Assembly (NCBI GenBank): GCA_018398765.1
Contig: JAHBMJ010005845.1
Location: 62,001 to 126,000 of the forward strand
DNA: 64,000 bases
Origin: Chromera velia
Lineage: Eukaryota > Sar > Chromeraceae
Reading direction: 5' to 3'
In this document: positions 1-21,018 of the stretch, one piece after another
How the letters are laid out: every line of letters starts with the position of its first letter
How positions within the stretch are numbered: the first letter of the stretch is position 1
Notes under the pieces: generated by a model
The model's input: the letters and a program-made list of their open reading frames with translations, nothing else
What the model was told of the DNA's origin: nothing
Databases searched by the model: none
Position numbers and translations under genes: made by a program

Positions 1-2
1 TC

Positions 3-89
3 GCGGCATTGGAACCGTTCCTTGCCGCCTTGTCTCTCGTGCACCATAGGATTGAAGGCCTGCCGCCCTCTATTCTGGTGCTAGACTGA
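3..89 (+). CDS. possible C-terminal end of an unknown protein (partial)
   Basis: One frame is open from the window edge (base 3) to a TGA at 87-89. It reads as 28 residues of mixed hydrophobic helix-like sequence (AALEPFLAALSLVHHRIEG, then about nine more residues). The DNA here is GC-richer than the AT-rich stretch that starts near 360, which suits the end of a gene lying outside the window. It is too short to assign a family, and chance openness cannot be excluded. Confidence 0.2.
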   Translation, partial: AALEPFLAALSLVHHRIEGLPPSILVLD

Positions 90-2851
90 ATCAACATGGT
101 GATTTATTTGATGCCTGTGGCCACTCTCTTGGCCTCCCTCTTCTTCGTCGGGAAGGTTCTCTTCTACGGGGAGGCGGGGGCGGCCCACCGGCTGTCGGCT
201 TCATGACAGCGACAACGAGGCTCTCTGTCTTCAAAAAATGCGGCACAGAAGGGAGGATGGATTTCAAAAGGAGAGTTTAGACGTGCCGTGCAAGGAGGCA
301 CAGTTCACGGCAAAGAAGATGACAGATCGTCCCAAGAGCTTCGTTATTTGCTGGATTTGGAGGATGGGGGCTAATTTGACGTATGTTCTAAATCGGAAAC
401 ACTGATGCTATATGTATGCTTTCCGTTCCGTTTCGTTTAAATTATTCATTTTCAAACTTCAACACATTTCTATATATATGTAATCTAATATAATCTATAT
501 ATAACTTGAAATGCATACACATATAGTTATACAACATCGCTATATAGTAGTAAAAGTGTAAAAGATACTGTCATATATTTTATAACCGTCTTAGTAACCG
601 TCTCACTTCAATAAGTTCAACTTTGAATTCAATATTTAATTTACAATGCATACTTGATACAAAAATCTAGACTAAAATCAAAATTTATAAGTTTAAATCT
701 ATGCTAGGCCTAGTGCTAGGCTCTGCACTCTAAAAAAAAAGAAAGAAAGAAAAAATAAACACTACTGATATTATATATATATATATATATATATATCGGT
801 AGAACAACAGTTTTTTTTTGTGCAACACTCATTACAACAGATGAACAACACCTGAACAACAGTTGTTTATCGACATATAAAAAAAGAAAATCTAAAAAAA
901 AAAAAATCGTTCTGATATTTTTTTTATACCTTTTTATAGTGCAGAGCCTAGAATCTACATTTAAATCTTTAATCTTGGTTATATTGATTTATTGATTCGA
1001 TTATTGATCCATTAATTTCTTTCTATATAATTATGCCAGTGGTTGACTGGTTAATAATATTTTTGGTTGTCAATGGTTGATATTATGATTAGGATCGAAA
1101 TTATGATTTATGCTGGGAGCACGGCTCCACTCTAGCAAAGCCAACTTCATTCATTCATTCATTCATTTATTCATGTTAATTCTGGGTTAAATTTAAAACT
1201 AGTTTTTAAAACACTTCATGATGATGATGACTTAAAAAAAACTAGAGAAAAACACGCAATTAATTGATTGTCTTTAAAAATTAGACTAGAAGTCAGATCA
1301 TTTTTTAAAAGCATGCATACAGTACTTTAGTTTAACAATGAGCCACTACTTCTGATTCAAGTTCTGAATATTCTCCTTATATGCAGAATCATATATGCAA
1401 CAGAATTAGAAAATTGGAATTCTAGAAGAACTATAAAAACATTTACTAAAAGATTTCTTAAAAAAAAAAATGATGCCCTCCATCGTAAGGCCTGCGATTC
1501 GATGCATGTAATGGTTACTTACCCCCCTTCCCGTCTCACCTTTTGAATGTTCTTTTTTCTATCTCCCAAGTACATCTCCCATCCTCCCTCTCCACTGGTC
1601 TTCCTGTCTGCCTCTACTGCCTGAGAGTCTCCGTTGCAGTCGCCGCACTCCTCCCACAGAAGGGAAACGATATCAGGGTGTTTAGAGTTATGAGAATGAA
1701 GCCCCCTCCCGTTGTATAATGCAGGTCTGGCAAAGGGGCAATAAAGCATTGTCCTAGACTCATGCATTGCATGATGGCCTATAGACCGATTAATAATAAT
1801 AATAATGATGATGATGATGATGAAAACACTATAAAATATTTAAATTTGGTATAGTTTAAAAATTCACTAGAAAAATCAAGCATGCAAACTGAACTGGAAA
1901 TGTATAATCATACAATTTGGAGTAAATCATAATATAACTGGCATCGATGCAAAACATTTATAATATGTTCCCATATGTCCTTAATTTACAGCCTGAGCGC
2001 CGGGGAGTACACTTCAGTCTCGACTTCAGCGAATTTGCGGGACCGTAATTTGAAGTCGGGAAGTCTAGCTGTGAAGGAGGTCAAGCTTTTTCATTGCTGG
2101 ACTGAGTCGACTCACCAATCTCTCTGTTGACCACATGTCCACAAAAAAAAAATAGAACATCGGTGTGCGAAATGAACTCAATCAAAGGTGGCAGAAGTAT
2201 ATTGTACTGACGAGACACGCTACAACGCTGCAGTGCAAGCACATGTGCGACCTCCACACCCCCTTGAAAAGGAAACCGAGATGACAGATTTTTGCGTACA
2301 GGCGCGCCAAGCGACACACCCCCTTTTTTTCCTTTCCTTTCAAGGCGAGTGAAGCACTTAGGCTGGGTTTTTTGCTTCCGTTCTCCGAATTACTTTTTTG
2401 GAGACCGAAGCGATCGATCGACCTGTGGACATTATGGATCTTTTCGTGAGTCGATAATGTGCTGTCTGTGCGTTTGAAGACTGCAGCTGCGGTCTCCGGA
2501 AGAGGGGGAGGAGGGGGAAGACCAAGAGGGAAAGAGGGAAGTCTGAGGGGAAGGAGGTGAACTGTTCGATGAAAAAAAAAAAGACTTCAGAAAAGAAAAG
2601 ACTTTTGGACTTTGGGTTCAGTTGCGTGGTTTTTCTCTCCTTCTCGCATTCATGTATTCACATTCGTTCTCTTCTCTTCTCTTCTCTTAATTCTCTTCCC
2701 TTCTCTTTTCAAGACCCACCTATGGTTTGTTTTTGCAGGTCTCATCACGACCTTAGGCTACATTCGGCTCTTCTCTTTCGGTTCTTTGCTTTGCCTCTTT
2801 CAATTCCTTTCTCACAACTGAATTTCTGGTTTTTCGCCTTCTTTGGTCAAT
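90..2851. other. AT-rich gene-free region
   Basis: About 2.7 kb of mostly AT-rich sequence holds a TA microsatellite (about 771-796), an AAT/GAT run (about 1790-1821), poly-A/T tracts and the MITE listed separately. A GC-richer island at about 1487-1780 carries an 82-codon open frame on the minus strand followed by a GTAAGT donor-like site near 1518, but I found no partner exon. From about 2290 the composition becomes pyrimidine-rich toward the 3' flank of the acyl-CoA synthetase gene. Confidence 0.5.
719..948. mobile_element. 230-bp MITE with TA target duplication
   Basis: The ends are inverted copies of GGCTCTGCACTCTAAAAA: 719-736 on the left, and the complement ending at 948 on the right with one mismatch. 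Each end is flanked by TA (717-718 and 949-950), the target duplication typical of Tc1/mariner-type elements. The interior is AT-rich, contains a TA microsatellite, and has no open frame. It is a non-autonomous element, and the mariner assignment rests only on the TA duplication. Confidence 0.6.
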
Positions 2852-11201
<8,350 letters not shown>

Positions 11202-12483
11202 TCTTTCCTTCGGCGATGACGGATATGTAAAAGACAGAAAACTCCAGAAGTCTGACGCACAGACAAATCCAAGATCGACCGCCAACCACGGATCCTCTTT
11301 CAAACACGCCCCCGAACAAATCTGGAACGTTTCTGTAAGAAAGAGAAAAATCACAGTCCTGTACGTATAAACACGGGTCGACTGATCTACTGGCAGCAGA
11401 GAGTTGCGAGCAGCAGAACCATGGAGAACCCGAGCACCAATCGCCTCGGGGGGCAGCTCAGCTCTGCTGAGATCAGCCGAGAGGCCCTGAGATCGCACGC
11501 ACTCGCATAACGCATTTTTTCATTTTNNNNNNNTTGGGGGGGGGGGGGATGCATGCACCTGCACAAGACATGCATGATCGCTTCTATCTCTCGGTGTCGC
11601 CCGGATTCCAAAATGTGCCCCTCAAGCAACTCGCACGGAGCCGCGATCGCACATACCTTAATTAATTACTTCGCACATGCGTGCCCCTCAAGTAACTCGC
11701 ACGGAGTTGCAAGTGCACGTTCGCGCGGTCCCGAAAAGCATACTTCGTGTGCGTTGCCGTGGCCCCCACCCCATGCATATCCCAAGCCCCCGATGGTGTG
11801 CATCATGCAATCAAATTTGCGGACCCCCTAAAGAGCCCCCCAAGGCACTCACCCAACTGGTTGGGTGTATCTCGTTAAATTAAGAGCTACGTACAGCATG
11901 GTGAGCCTGAGTTTAATTGCTATGCCGGCGGGCAGGCCGAAGTGCGCGGGGCGGCAGGTACGCGGGCGCGCCGTGCGGGGGCCGGCAGATGCATGGCACA
12001 AGCAGAGGGGGGAGGTCCATGCGCACGCGATTTTTGTTCGTACGTCACACAGAATTTCACAGAATTTATATATTGTAGACAACATGCATTGCATGCCAGC
12101 GCATGCCAGTGCATAGAACATCATAGAACACCGGAGCAGGGGACCAATCCTTCATTAATTGAAGCTTAAAACAGTACAGTGCAGTAGAGCACATTGTTTG
12201 ATCTAGTAAAAAAATATACAAACCAGGATATGCTAAGACATACAGAACAAAAATATATCATCAAAGATTACTCTTTGTAAATACATATAAATACATATAT
12301 AATGATGATATAAATACATAGCGGGAAGGCTCTAGGGCGGAATATATCAATTAATCAATCAAATAACAAATAAAAATGAAACAAACAAATTAAAAACGAG
12401 AAGATATCTAGATTCTAATGTGGAACCACTTAATCTAGCACTTAATTAATGTGGAAAGACATGATAAAAAAAATATGGGAAGG
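11202..12483. other. upstream region of the ACSL gene; no gene seen
   Basis: Holds the ACSL 5' flank, a 7-base gap (11527-11533) beside a G-run, and a degenerate direct repeat of about 40 bp starting GTGCCCCTCAAG (near 11614 and 11681, period about 67). The 11400-12120 stretch is GC-rich, after which an AT-rich tract leads into element A. A minus-strand frame near 11387-11515 contains a short hydrophobic run but has no splice partner that fits the ACSL start. Confidence 0.5.
11527..11533. other. assembly gap (7 N)
   Basis: Seven undetermined bases lie next to a run of G residues, probably a homopolymer sequencing failure. Confidence 0.99.
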
Positions 12484-12776
12484 TGTTGTGTGCCGCGGTA
12501 GCTATGCACACACTATACAGCGTTCCGGGGCCAGCAAACAGCGAGTGCAGCATTCAGAGTGTGCAGACTCAGCCCGCGCACGAATCCATGCATGCAAAGG
12601 CATTCTGTTGATTCATAACTGAGCAGATCGAATTCAATGATACAGCTAGCCACTGCCAAACAGAATGACAGACCTGAACTGTTAGTCTTCATGTATCGAT
12701 CGACGAACCTATTGTCCCGGCTGTGTGCACGTGAGTCTCGATACTAATCCCACTCGCACTAGACTCGCACACCTCA
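12484..12776 (+). repeat. left LTR of copia element A
   Basis: 293 bp, TGTTGTGTGCCGCGG at the start and CACACCTCA at the end. It differs from the right LTR at 13 positions (about 95.6% identity), 12 of them transitions, with no indels. Confidence 0.95.
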
Positions 12777-12838
12777 TGGTAGCTTCGCCTGCAATTTCCA
12801 GGTGACCTCTTAGTTTCGTTTCCTATCGGTGTCCTGGA

Positions 12839-15800
12839 TTGTGTGCCCCGCGATGGGGGCTTCCCTCTCTGGTCTTCCCTATTATCAAGGAGCGCAGCGT
12901 GGCTTCTGTGCAGCATCTACCCCACAAAGGCCAGATTCTTTTGTTCCTGAAGCCCGTTCGTTCTGCGTGCCTCCCTCATACAACAGTATTCAGTCTGCTA
13001 GTTGCTCATCGTTGCTGGTTCTCTCGAACTCTGTGTCTGTGGATGAGACTTCCGATTTCCACCCAGACGTGTCAGATCTGCTCCCGTTGCTTAGCAGTTT
13101 GCCTCCTTCTGTCTGTGAAGCACTGGAGCACGCTCTCTCTGCTGTTCCAGTCCCATTGTCTCGCCAACCTAGCCAGTTTCTCTTTCGACGGCCTCTTTGC
13201 GATCCTGGATGTTGGGGCGAGTCGCACTTCATGCACTCGCGGGTTTTTGCAGAAGTTCGCAGTAGAACAGGGACTATGGTGGGACGAGAAACCCAGCCCC
13301 CGCCCCTGCCGAACGATCACTGCAAATGGCCCAGTGCAGGTCTAGCGCCTGGCCATCATTCCCTGCCACTCTCCTTCCTCTAGAGACCCCCACTTGGAGT
13401 GCAACATCCTGGAGACGGATGCCGTCACCCCTATCTTGATTGGAAATGCCAGTTTGATTCCGTTGCGTGCTGTCTTCAGCTATGCCACTGGCATCCTTTC
13501 TATCCCTAATCACCAGTTCCTGCACTTCAAGTGCGCCCGTAACAATTTATTTTATCTTGACATCACTCAGCCTCCCCGCCTTCGCCTAGCAAGCCGTGCA
13601 GAGTCCAGCCGTCCAGCAGACCTTGCCTGCCCTGGACCGCCTCTGACTTTGGCAGCCAACTCTGGACCGATCAGCCCCTCTCCCACAGACCCCTTGCAGC
13701 CTGCCCGCAAGTCTGCATTGAAGTCATCCCCGTCTCCCTCATATGGCAAACGGGTTTCTTGGCCCTCTAAACAGGACGAGCTTGTATACATCCATTGTTT
13801 TGAACTCCATGACCCCGTGGGGTTCTCTCCTGACCGCGTCGCCGCCATTGCCCACTGCATGGGCAGCCTTTTGACCCTCCCGAGCTGATCCATCCCACTT
13901 TTTTTCAGCGACGACGGCAGCAAGAACGCACCGAATTTCGTTCTCTTCCTAAGGCTTCACAAGAGCCGGCATCATCTTCTAGTCCTCTTGTCCTGCTCTT
14001 GGGTTCCACCGTGAGGGTAAAAGGGGTAAGGGAGGCGAAGAAAAAGGCCCAACGGGGTAAGTGTAAGTCCCGACACCACTGTCACACCAGCGTTTCAACT
14101 CACCCTCCCAAGACGTGGGCCCCGATCAGCATAAAATGAAATTGTCCCGGACTGCAGCACTGATGGATGACCTCATTAGTGCCCACTATATTGAGATCGG
14201 GCATGCGGGAGTCACAAAGACGCATCGCTCTCTGCATCGCGCCCTGAAGGGCATTCCCAGTCTTCCCAACGGCCCCACCCATGGTGCCGTTCAATGGGCT
14301 TTGCATGACTGTATTTACGGAGGTACGTATGCGCACGTCAAACCACGCAACGTCTCCGATGGGAAAACCTCACGCAAAGAAGTCACTGGCCCTCGCCAGC
14401 AGATGCAAGCCGATCTTGTGCACAGTCGGCAGGACCGTCCGGGTGAGCGGTATTACCTCACCCTGAAGGACATGTGGGAGGATGATTTGCACTACATTCT
14501 GTTGGGGGATAAAAAGGCCTCCACCATCCGCTCTGCCTTCCAACGATGGATAGAAAGCTCCCCTGATTTCCTTCCTACAGAAATCCTTATGGACCTTGGG
14601 ATAGAGTTTCAGGCAGACTGGGCCGCTTTTTTGGAATAACAAGACGTCGAGCACGCTTATACTCCCGTTGGTTGGCACCGCTCCCTTGGCGCATTGAAGC
14701 GCTCCCATCGGGAGGTGGATATGATTCTGTATGCAATTGTGTACGACAAAGGCCTGCCATCCGAGCGCTGGCCTGACTTCGTTCAGCTCGCTGTCAAACG
14801 CTATAACCGCCGTCCGGGGAGAGATGGGATCTCTCCCGTCGAGCATCGTTACGGTCAGCCTGCTTTCAGTCCTTCCATTCAAGCAATGCAAGACCTTTTA
14901 ACTGAAATAACAAGAACGGCTCCCCCTGAAAAAAGTTTTACTGTGGCTGAGCGGGTTCTCTTTCATTATCCAGAATTAGAGAGAGACAGAGGGGCTGACT
15001 TATATGAGCCTGCTGTGATGAAACAGCGACATGGGACAAGGGTGTACACAATTCACATTCTACATACTAAACGTTTCACTGTCACCCATCTTCGCTGCCT
15101 GAGAGCAGCCCCCACCGACTCTGCAGGTTCTACCCAAGCATTTCATGCATTCCCACGGGTCCTTTCCAATTCTGACCCTCCTGCTCCTTCTTCACAGGTT
15201 CCATCCTCGCGCGTTCCCCCCGTGGCCGCACCCGAGCGCCCTCCCATCTCCTCCATTATTCCCCGCCCTGCCTCTGTCTCTGATCTGACCCAGGGAGAGA
15301 TGATTGTGTGGGAGGTGCCCGAGACGGGCAAACGTTTCCTCGGCAGCGTGCAGGCTGTTGATGAATCGACCGAGCTAGTTGAGGTGCATGCGTGGGGGTC
15401 CGTCCGGAAAGCAGCACTGCAATCCCACATCTTTGTGCTCATGTGGAGACGACCCCAGGGATCCCGTATCCGATACCAGCAGCAGCAGCCTTCAGCCCAC
15501 ATTTCCGATATCTGCGTTGTATCTCTTGATGAGATCAAGGAGAGACAAGTTCAAATCTCTCCTGCAGGTAAGCTCAGTCCTGCCTCTGCAGTCGAGCACG
15601 CATCTGCTTTTTCCGTAGCCCACACCCCAACCCCCGAGTAACTTTGGAGCCTTCCCGCCTTTGCCGATCTGGCCTGTCTGTTTGCCGTCTCAGAAGAGTC
15701 GACGGAGCTTCCCACCTCTACAGCATCCCCAGCGAAACTGAATCTGTGCAGTCTCCTTGATGGAGCCTTCAGCACAGCACGGATGCATATCCCTGTTCGC

Positions 15801-17530
15801 GCCAGGGATCTGACCTTGGAAGAGAAAGAGCTCAGACAGAGTGCGAGGGAGAAGGAATTGAAGAAGTTTGAGGACTATGAAGTCAAAGAGTCCGTCCCTG
15901 TGGAGGCTGTGCCGCCCTCCACATGTCGCACCGCCATTCCTCTCCTGTGGAGGGACACTCTGAAGAGAGTGTCTGTAGAGGAGCGCATCTTTAAGTCTCG
16001 TTTGTGTGCAAACAGCTCTCCCCATTTTAACAGGCGCCAAGACCTTCCCGTCTCCAACACAACAGCAGCACAGTGGGCTTTGCGCCTTACTTTCTGCATT
16101 GCTTTTGGCGATGCGTTCTCCGACTTTGACCCCCTGACGGGATTCATCGTTGGAGATATCGAGAACGCATATCTCACCGCATCCCGCCCTGCTTCCGAAG
16201 ATGACTCCCCTATCTACGTCCGTCCACCCCCCGACCACCCCCAGTTTCTCACCCACCTTTGACGTTTAGAAAAAACCATCTACGGCTTGAAAGACAGTGG
16301 GTTCATCTTCGAGGGGCATCGGGACTGTGCCTTGATGGAGGCCGGGTGGACGAAAAGCGGGGTGCCGGGGCTCAGCCTGTGGTGGAAATGGACAGGAAAG
16401 CCTGGTGCTGTAGGTTCCCGACTGATCGGCTTGTCTGTCACTTTCGTTGATGACCTTGCCATCCTAGGCATCTCCGTCTCTCTTTCGACCCTTGTTGCCG
16501 AGATCGTGCGCAAGGGACCCTTCACCATCAAAGAGACCCATCCCACTGATGAGGGCAAAGTACGCTGGGCGGGTGTTGATTTCGAACTGAAGAAGGATGA
16601 GATCCGAATCAGCCAATCCGAATACCTGCAGTCCCTTGGAGCTTCTATTCCTGAGGGCCCCGTTCCCTCCACCTCCCCCCCCCTCAATTCCCGCGACCGT
16701 CACGACACATCGCCTCCAGGGGACCTCTGTCTCCCCCTGCAGCGAAGCAGTTTCGCTCATTGCTAGGGGGCCTGGCGTGGGTTGCCCGGGATACCCGTTC
16801 AGACCTTGCCGAAGCTTGCAACGAGCTCAGCCGATCTGTTGCCTGCCCCACAGAGCGAAGCCATTCCTTCCTGCACAGTGCTGTCCGCTACGCAGCAGCC
16901 ACCCGAGACCGCTCTCTCAGTATCCGAAGGGGCGATATTCCCCCTCGATCGGAGAAGTCTCTCCATTTGAAGGGGTGGGGAGACGCTGCACTAGGAACCG
17001 CCGGGTGTGCCCATCCTCACACTGGCTGGCTCCTCAGCATTGGGAACTTCCTCTTCCACTGGCGCTCATTCCGGCAGCCCCGTGTTGCCCGCAGCAGTGC
17101 ACGTGCAGAGCTATATGCTTCCCACGACCTTGTGGACTTCTTAGAGTCCCTTCTCCTGTGTTTGCGGACGGTGTGGCAGAAAGGAGTCACTGGCACTGTG
17201 TACACAGATGCCAAAGACGTCTTAGACTTAGTGGGTGCCGACCGCCCGCGGCCGTCCGAGCGTGCTGTGATGAAGGTCATTGAGTCCCTTCAAGAGAAAC
17301 TGTTGGAGTGCACCCTTGACTCCCTTGTTGTGCAGACTCTATCCCTGCGCGATGCGATGGACGAAAGCAAACTCCGTTTTTCCTATGTCACCACCTCTGA
17401 GAACCGGGCAGACCCTCTGACAAAAAGTATGTCTCCCCAGCTGCTGTCTCCTTTCTTCCACCGGTACGTGGAACCCGAGGAGAGGGAGAAACAAAAGACA
17501 AAAAGGAAGCTGTGTTGTGTGCCGCGGTAG
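12839..17530 (+). pseudogene. copia A pol polyprotein remnant (protease-integrase-RT-RNase H)
   Basis: The coding region is broken into several frames by stops and frameshifts. Segments in order: protease, with LDVGAS near 13205 in place of the usual LDSGAS; a post-protease segment (13394-13888); integrase zinc-binding and core (about 14115-14637) ended by a TAA; the integrase C-terminal part and linker (about 14694-15641), where the expected catalytic Glu position reads K in LKRSHREVD; reverse transcriptase palm with GDIENAYLTA near 16153, ended by a TGA at 16260; the rest of RT with FVDD near 16442 instead of YVDD; and RNase H (16760-17530) with RSSARAELYA and a C-terminal NRADPLTK motif. 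With these breaks it cannot make a working polyprotein. Confidence 0.9.
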
Positions 17531-17805
17531 CTATGCACACACTATACAGCGTTCCGGGGCCAGCAAACAGTGAGCGCAGCATTCAGAGTATGCAGACTTA
17601 GCCCGCGTACGAATCCATGCATGCAAAGGCACTCTGTTGATTCATAACTGAGCAGATCGAATTCAATGATACAGCTAGCCACTGCCGAACAGAACGACAG
17701 ACCTGGACTGTCAGTCTTTATGTATCGATCGACGAACCTATTGTCCCGGCTGTGTGCACGTGAGTCTCGATGCTAATCCCACTAGCACTAGACTCGCACA
17801 CCTCA
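17513..17805 (+). repeat. right LTR of copia element A
   Basis: 293 bp, matching the left LTR at about 280 positions. It is preceded by a purine-rich tract and followed by the AAGG target repeat. Confidence 0.95.
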
Positions 17806-18660
17806 AAGGCCTTATAAGGTGAAAATCAATGAATCAATAAAACAAACACTAGGACAAACATTCAAATCATAATTCAATTATAATCAGACAAAGTACAAGA
17901 ATTCAAAATGTTTAGCAAGGAAAGAAAACAAACAAGCAAGCGGGAAAGAAAGAAAGAAAGAAAGAAAGAAAGAGAAAAAACAAAAAAGGAAGAAAGGAAG
18001 AAAGGGAGGGAGGGAGGAAGAAACAAGCAAAGAAAGAAAGGAAGACGAAGGGGAAATAACGAGAGACAAGGAGAGAGAGAGCCTGGCAGAGACAGAGGGT
18101 ATTGCTGGTATATAAAAGGAAAAGAGTAGGAATACAACACTGCACAAAGGAAAAACGAAAGTTTGGCAAGCAGGCACACTAATATTACTCTTCACTTTTT
18201 TCGTCCGTCCGCGATCGACCAAGCTGATAGCTTGATTGGAAAAAAACCAACTCACAATCACACAGATCCTAATCCGGGATTGGCTGTCCGTCCACCCTCC
18301 TCTCTCTGCCCCCCCCCATTCACTGCAAACCAATCCATCGATCGACAACCCTCCTTCCTTCCATCCTCATCGATCTCCTCCTTCCTTCCAAGCTTGCAAG
18401 ACCAGATTCAATAGATCCGGTCAGTCAAACTCTCAACACGGATGCTCATCCCCCTGAGCACATCAAGACCCGGAAGGAAATTCTGAACAACCCGTGAACC
18501 CCAAACCAAAGCAAACCAACTAGAAACCCAAGTCGGTTTTCTGCGGTCCCTCAAGAGAACAGAACAGAGCAGAAAGAAAGAAAGATAGAGATCAAATCAA
18601 AGTCGCCATCCCCCCATCACCCCCACCCACCCGAAATGTATTTATTCATTCCTTCTTTCT
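17806..18660. other. gap between element A and the carrier gene
   Basis: Contains a GAAA/GGAA purine tract (about 17940-18080) and ordinary unique sequence downstream of the carrier stop codon. No open frame here has support as a gene. Confidence 0.5.
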
Positions 18661-19728
18661 TTACTTTCTTGGCTTCTCCCTTCTCGGAGGTTTCCACCCG
18701 AGACGTTTGAACCCTGCCCGTGTAATTCTGTAAATCCTTTCCTTCATCATGAACATCAACGCACTCGCAAGGACGGTCTTGAACAGCTGCAGCTGCAGAC
18801 CCCGGAATATCCCCCCCACACCCTCCTTGGCCCATGTGTGCAAAAGAAGAGGGAGAAGTTCCTTCGGGGCCCTAGAGCTGGACCCCCCCACTGGCGACGG
18901 GGGGCCTTCTGGGTTCGCCCTTGGGGAGGCGTCGGGCGAGGGGGGCCCTGTCAGGCTGTCTGCATCCTTACTCCGTGCCCTAGCGGCCTTTCTCTCCCTC
19001 TCTTCCCCTGCAAGCATGTGTTGCTGCAACACCTTCGCACGGATGTACGGATAGGTGATCACTGTGGCGATGGCTTTTGCCACTGCCCCGATGAGAAAGG
19101 ACTCCCCGTCGGTCAAATCGGGCAGTTTCTCGTCATACACTGACACCTCGTCAGACGCGTTCTCGCCTGCCTGAGCAGCCATTTTGGAAAGTTTGAACAC
19201 CTGGAAGGCAAATTTCAAACGGTCAAAGGAGGCATTGGTGATGGCTGGGTTACTGCAGAGAATCATGGAGGCTTTGAAACCTCGATAGAACCCCGGGAGG
19301 CCCTCCTTCTTGTAGATGTCTCTGCACATCTCCCCCAAATCCTTTTCCGATGTCTGCACAAGTGTAGTGAGCATTTCCAAAGGAGCAGTCATGGTTTGGT
19401 TCAACATGGCAGACAGAGTGGCGACTGCCAGGGTGGAGCTCGTACGAAGAGGCCCGACCCTCCTCTCGTATGCCTTTTTCAGAGCGGCATAGATGTAGAA
19501 GTACACGAAATTTCGAATCAAGGTCTCGAAAACTTTCAAACGGAGGCCCCGGACGAATGCGCCGGGGTCCTCTCTCCAGAGGGCCCAGAAAACCTCTTGC
19601 AGTCCGACATTGGTCTTCTGACCTCTGCGTGTTTGGTAACGAGTCAGAAGCACACTGAGAGGATACAGGCTGACTGCAGAGACAACCCCTGCCACCCCAC
19701 CGGCGCTCGCATCAATGAATGACTCCAT
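18661..19728 (-). CDS. SLC25-family carrier, peroxisomal PMP34/adenine-nucleotide-carrier-like
   Basis: A single uninterrupted frame of 355 residues with a true ATG at 19726-19728. The threefold mitochondrial-carrier layout is visible: SLYPLSVLLTRYQ (about 20-32), TAPLEMLTTLVQ (about 114-125) and TYPYIRAKVLQQ (about 225-236), each with the helix-kinking Pro but with non-canonical charged positions, as is common in the peroxisomal branch. SNPAITNASFDRLK (159-172) and FLIGAVAKAIATVITYP (211-227) resemble PMP34 and plant PNC/PXN carriers. A Pro/Ser/Gly/Arg-rich insert at about 243-292 precedes the last repeat and makes the protein longer than usual. Such carriers exchange ATP/AMP or NAD/CoA across the peroxisome membrane. 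It has no introns, unlike its neighbours. The substrate is inferred, not shown. Confidence 0.88.
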   Translation of the reverse strand: MESFIDASAGGVAGVVSAVSLYPLSVLLTRYQTRRGQKTNVGLQEVFWALWREDPGAFVRGLRLKVFETLIRNFVYFYIYAALKKAYERRVGPLRTSSTLAVATLSAMLNQTMTAPLEMLTTLVQTSEKDLGEMCRDIYKKEGLPGFYRGFKASMILCSNPAITNASFDRLKFAFQVFKLSKMAAQAGENASDEVSVYDEKLPDLTDGESFLIGAVAKAIATVITYPYIRAKVLQQHMLAGEERERKAARARSKDADSLTGPPSPDASPRANPEGPPSPVGGSSSRAPKELLPLLLHTWAKEGVGGIFRGLQLQLFKTVLASALMFMMKERIYRITRAGFKRLGWKPPRREKPRK

Positions 19729-20373
19729 CTATGCTTGCAGGGTGCCTGGCAGTAAGGCAGCCAATTTTCGGACAGTACAGAGACGACAGACGAATGAGGA
19801 GGGCAAGGCACTCCTCGGGAGACAGGGAGACTGTTGCTCTGACCTCTCCCTTTTTGCAGTTTGTTTTCAAGACTTACGGGTCTTTCTCAGCAGGACATCA
19901 CTCGCTGTGCCACACTGAAGACCTCCAAGACAGTGACCGTGGTCGAGATTTCGGCATGAAACGCCCATACCGAGTCACGTGAACGTCCGACGTCGGTCTG
20001 ACCCGCAGGTATCGGTGACGTCGATTAATTCGGTTTTCTGCAGGAGTCAAAATTCTGACGCGGTTGGTTGAAACTTTGAGTGGCCCAGGCATGCCTCTAT
20101 ACTATGGGTCGCGGCCGGGGGCCACGTCGCCTCGGGGGGCAGCTCGAGCCGTGCAGCAGTGGAGGGTCGCTGGTTTACTTTCTTTTCTTCCTATTTTTTT
20201 TTTATTTCTTTCGTTCCTTCTTGCTTTCTCTCTTTTCTTCCGTTCTTCGTTCTTACTTTCTTTCCTTCGGGAGATGAGCTCTGAGTGGGAGAGTGTAGAA
20301 AAAAAAAGGGGGGGAAAGTAAGACCCTGTAAGGGGATGCCTGTGGCTGCCAGACATTTCTTTTTTCTCTCCTG

Positions 20374-20431
<58 letters not shown>

Positions 20432-20845
20432 CTCTCTCTTTCTTCTGCTTTACCCTCTTCCATTTCCCTTGGTTCCCCTTACAGTTCTCTCAAGACTGTC
20501 ACATTTGAGGTCAAGGTTAGAGAAGAAAGGCGTATAAAGAGCAATTAAGAGAGAAATCAAACCAAGATCGAGTTTGTATCAGGACGTTTATAACTATCTT
20601 TTTCTTTTTCTTTTTCCTTGTTTTGATTTTTTCTATTCTTCCTTCCTTTTCTGTCTTTCTATCTTTCTTTCTTTCTTTCCTTCTTTCTTTCTTTCTTTCT
20701 TTCTTTTTTTGTTTCTTTCCTTCTTTCTTTCTTTCTTTCTTTCTTTTTTTGTTTCTTTCTTTCTTTCTTTCTTTTTTTCTTTTTCTCTTTCTTTCCTAAT
20801 TTCTTTCTTTCCTAGTTTCTTTTTTTCCTAGTTTCTTTCTTTCTT

Positions 20846-20905
<60 letters not shown>

Positions 20906-20941
20906 TTTTTCTTTCTTTCTTTCTTTCTTTTGTTCTATCTT

Positions 20942-21018
<77 letters not shown>

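Larger units (their letters stand above)
12484..17805 (+). mobile_element. Ty1/copia LTR retrotransposon A, degraded
   Basis: A 5.3-kb element with two 293-bp LTRs that begin TG and end CA, flanked by the 4-bp repeat AAGG (12480-12483 and 17806-17809). Directly after the left LTR, TGGTAGC (12777-12783) fits the complement of an initiator-Met tRNA 3' end, i.e. a primer-binding site. A purine-rich tract (about 17477-17510) precedes the right LTR. Domain order is protease, integrase, reverse transcriptase, RNase H, which defines copia. No gag region with a zinc knuckle is visible; only about 0.4 kb lies between the left LTR and the protease. Confidence 0.95.

Noticed and set aside
1519-1767. 82-codon minus-strand frame followed by GTAAGT
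   Set aside because: A donor-like site is present but no downstream exon or family similarity was found; kept only as a note in the AT-rich region.
16280-16687. Minus-strand frame of 135 codons within copia A
   Set aside because: Antisense of the reverse transcriptase region.
18749-19143. Two 101-codon plus-strand frames opposite the carrier gene
   Set aside because: Antisense shadows of the SLC25 carrier, which has a clear family match on the other strand.
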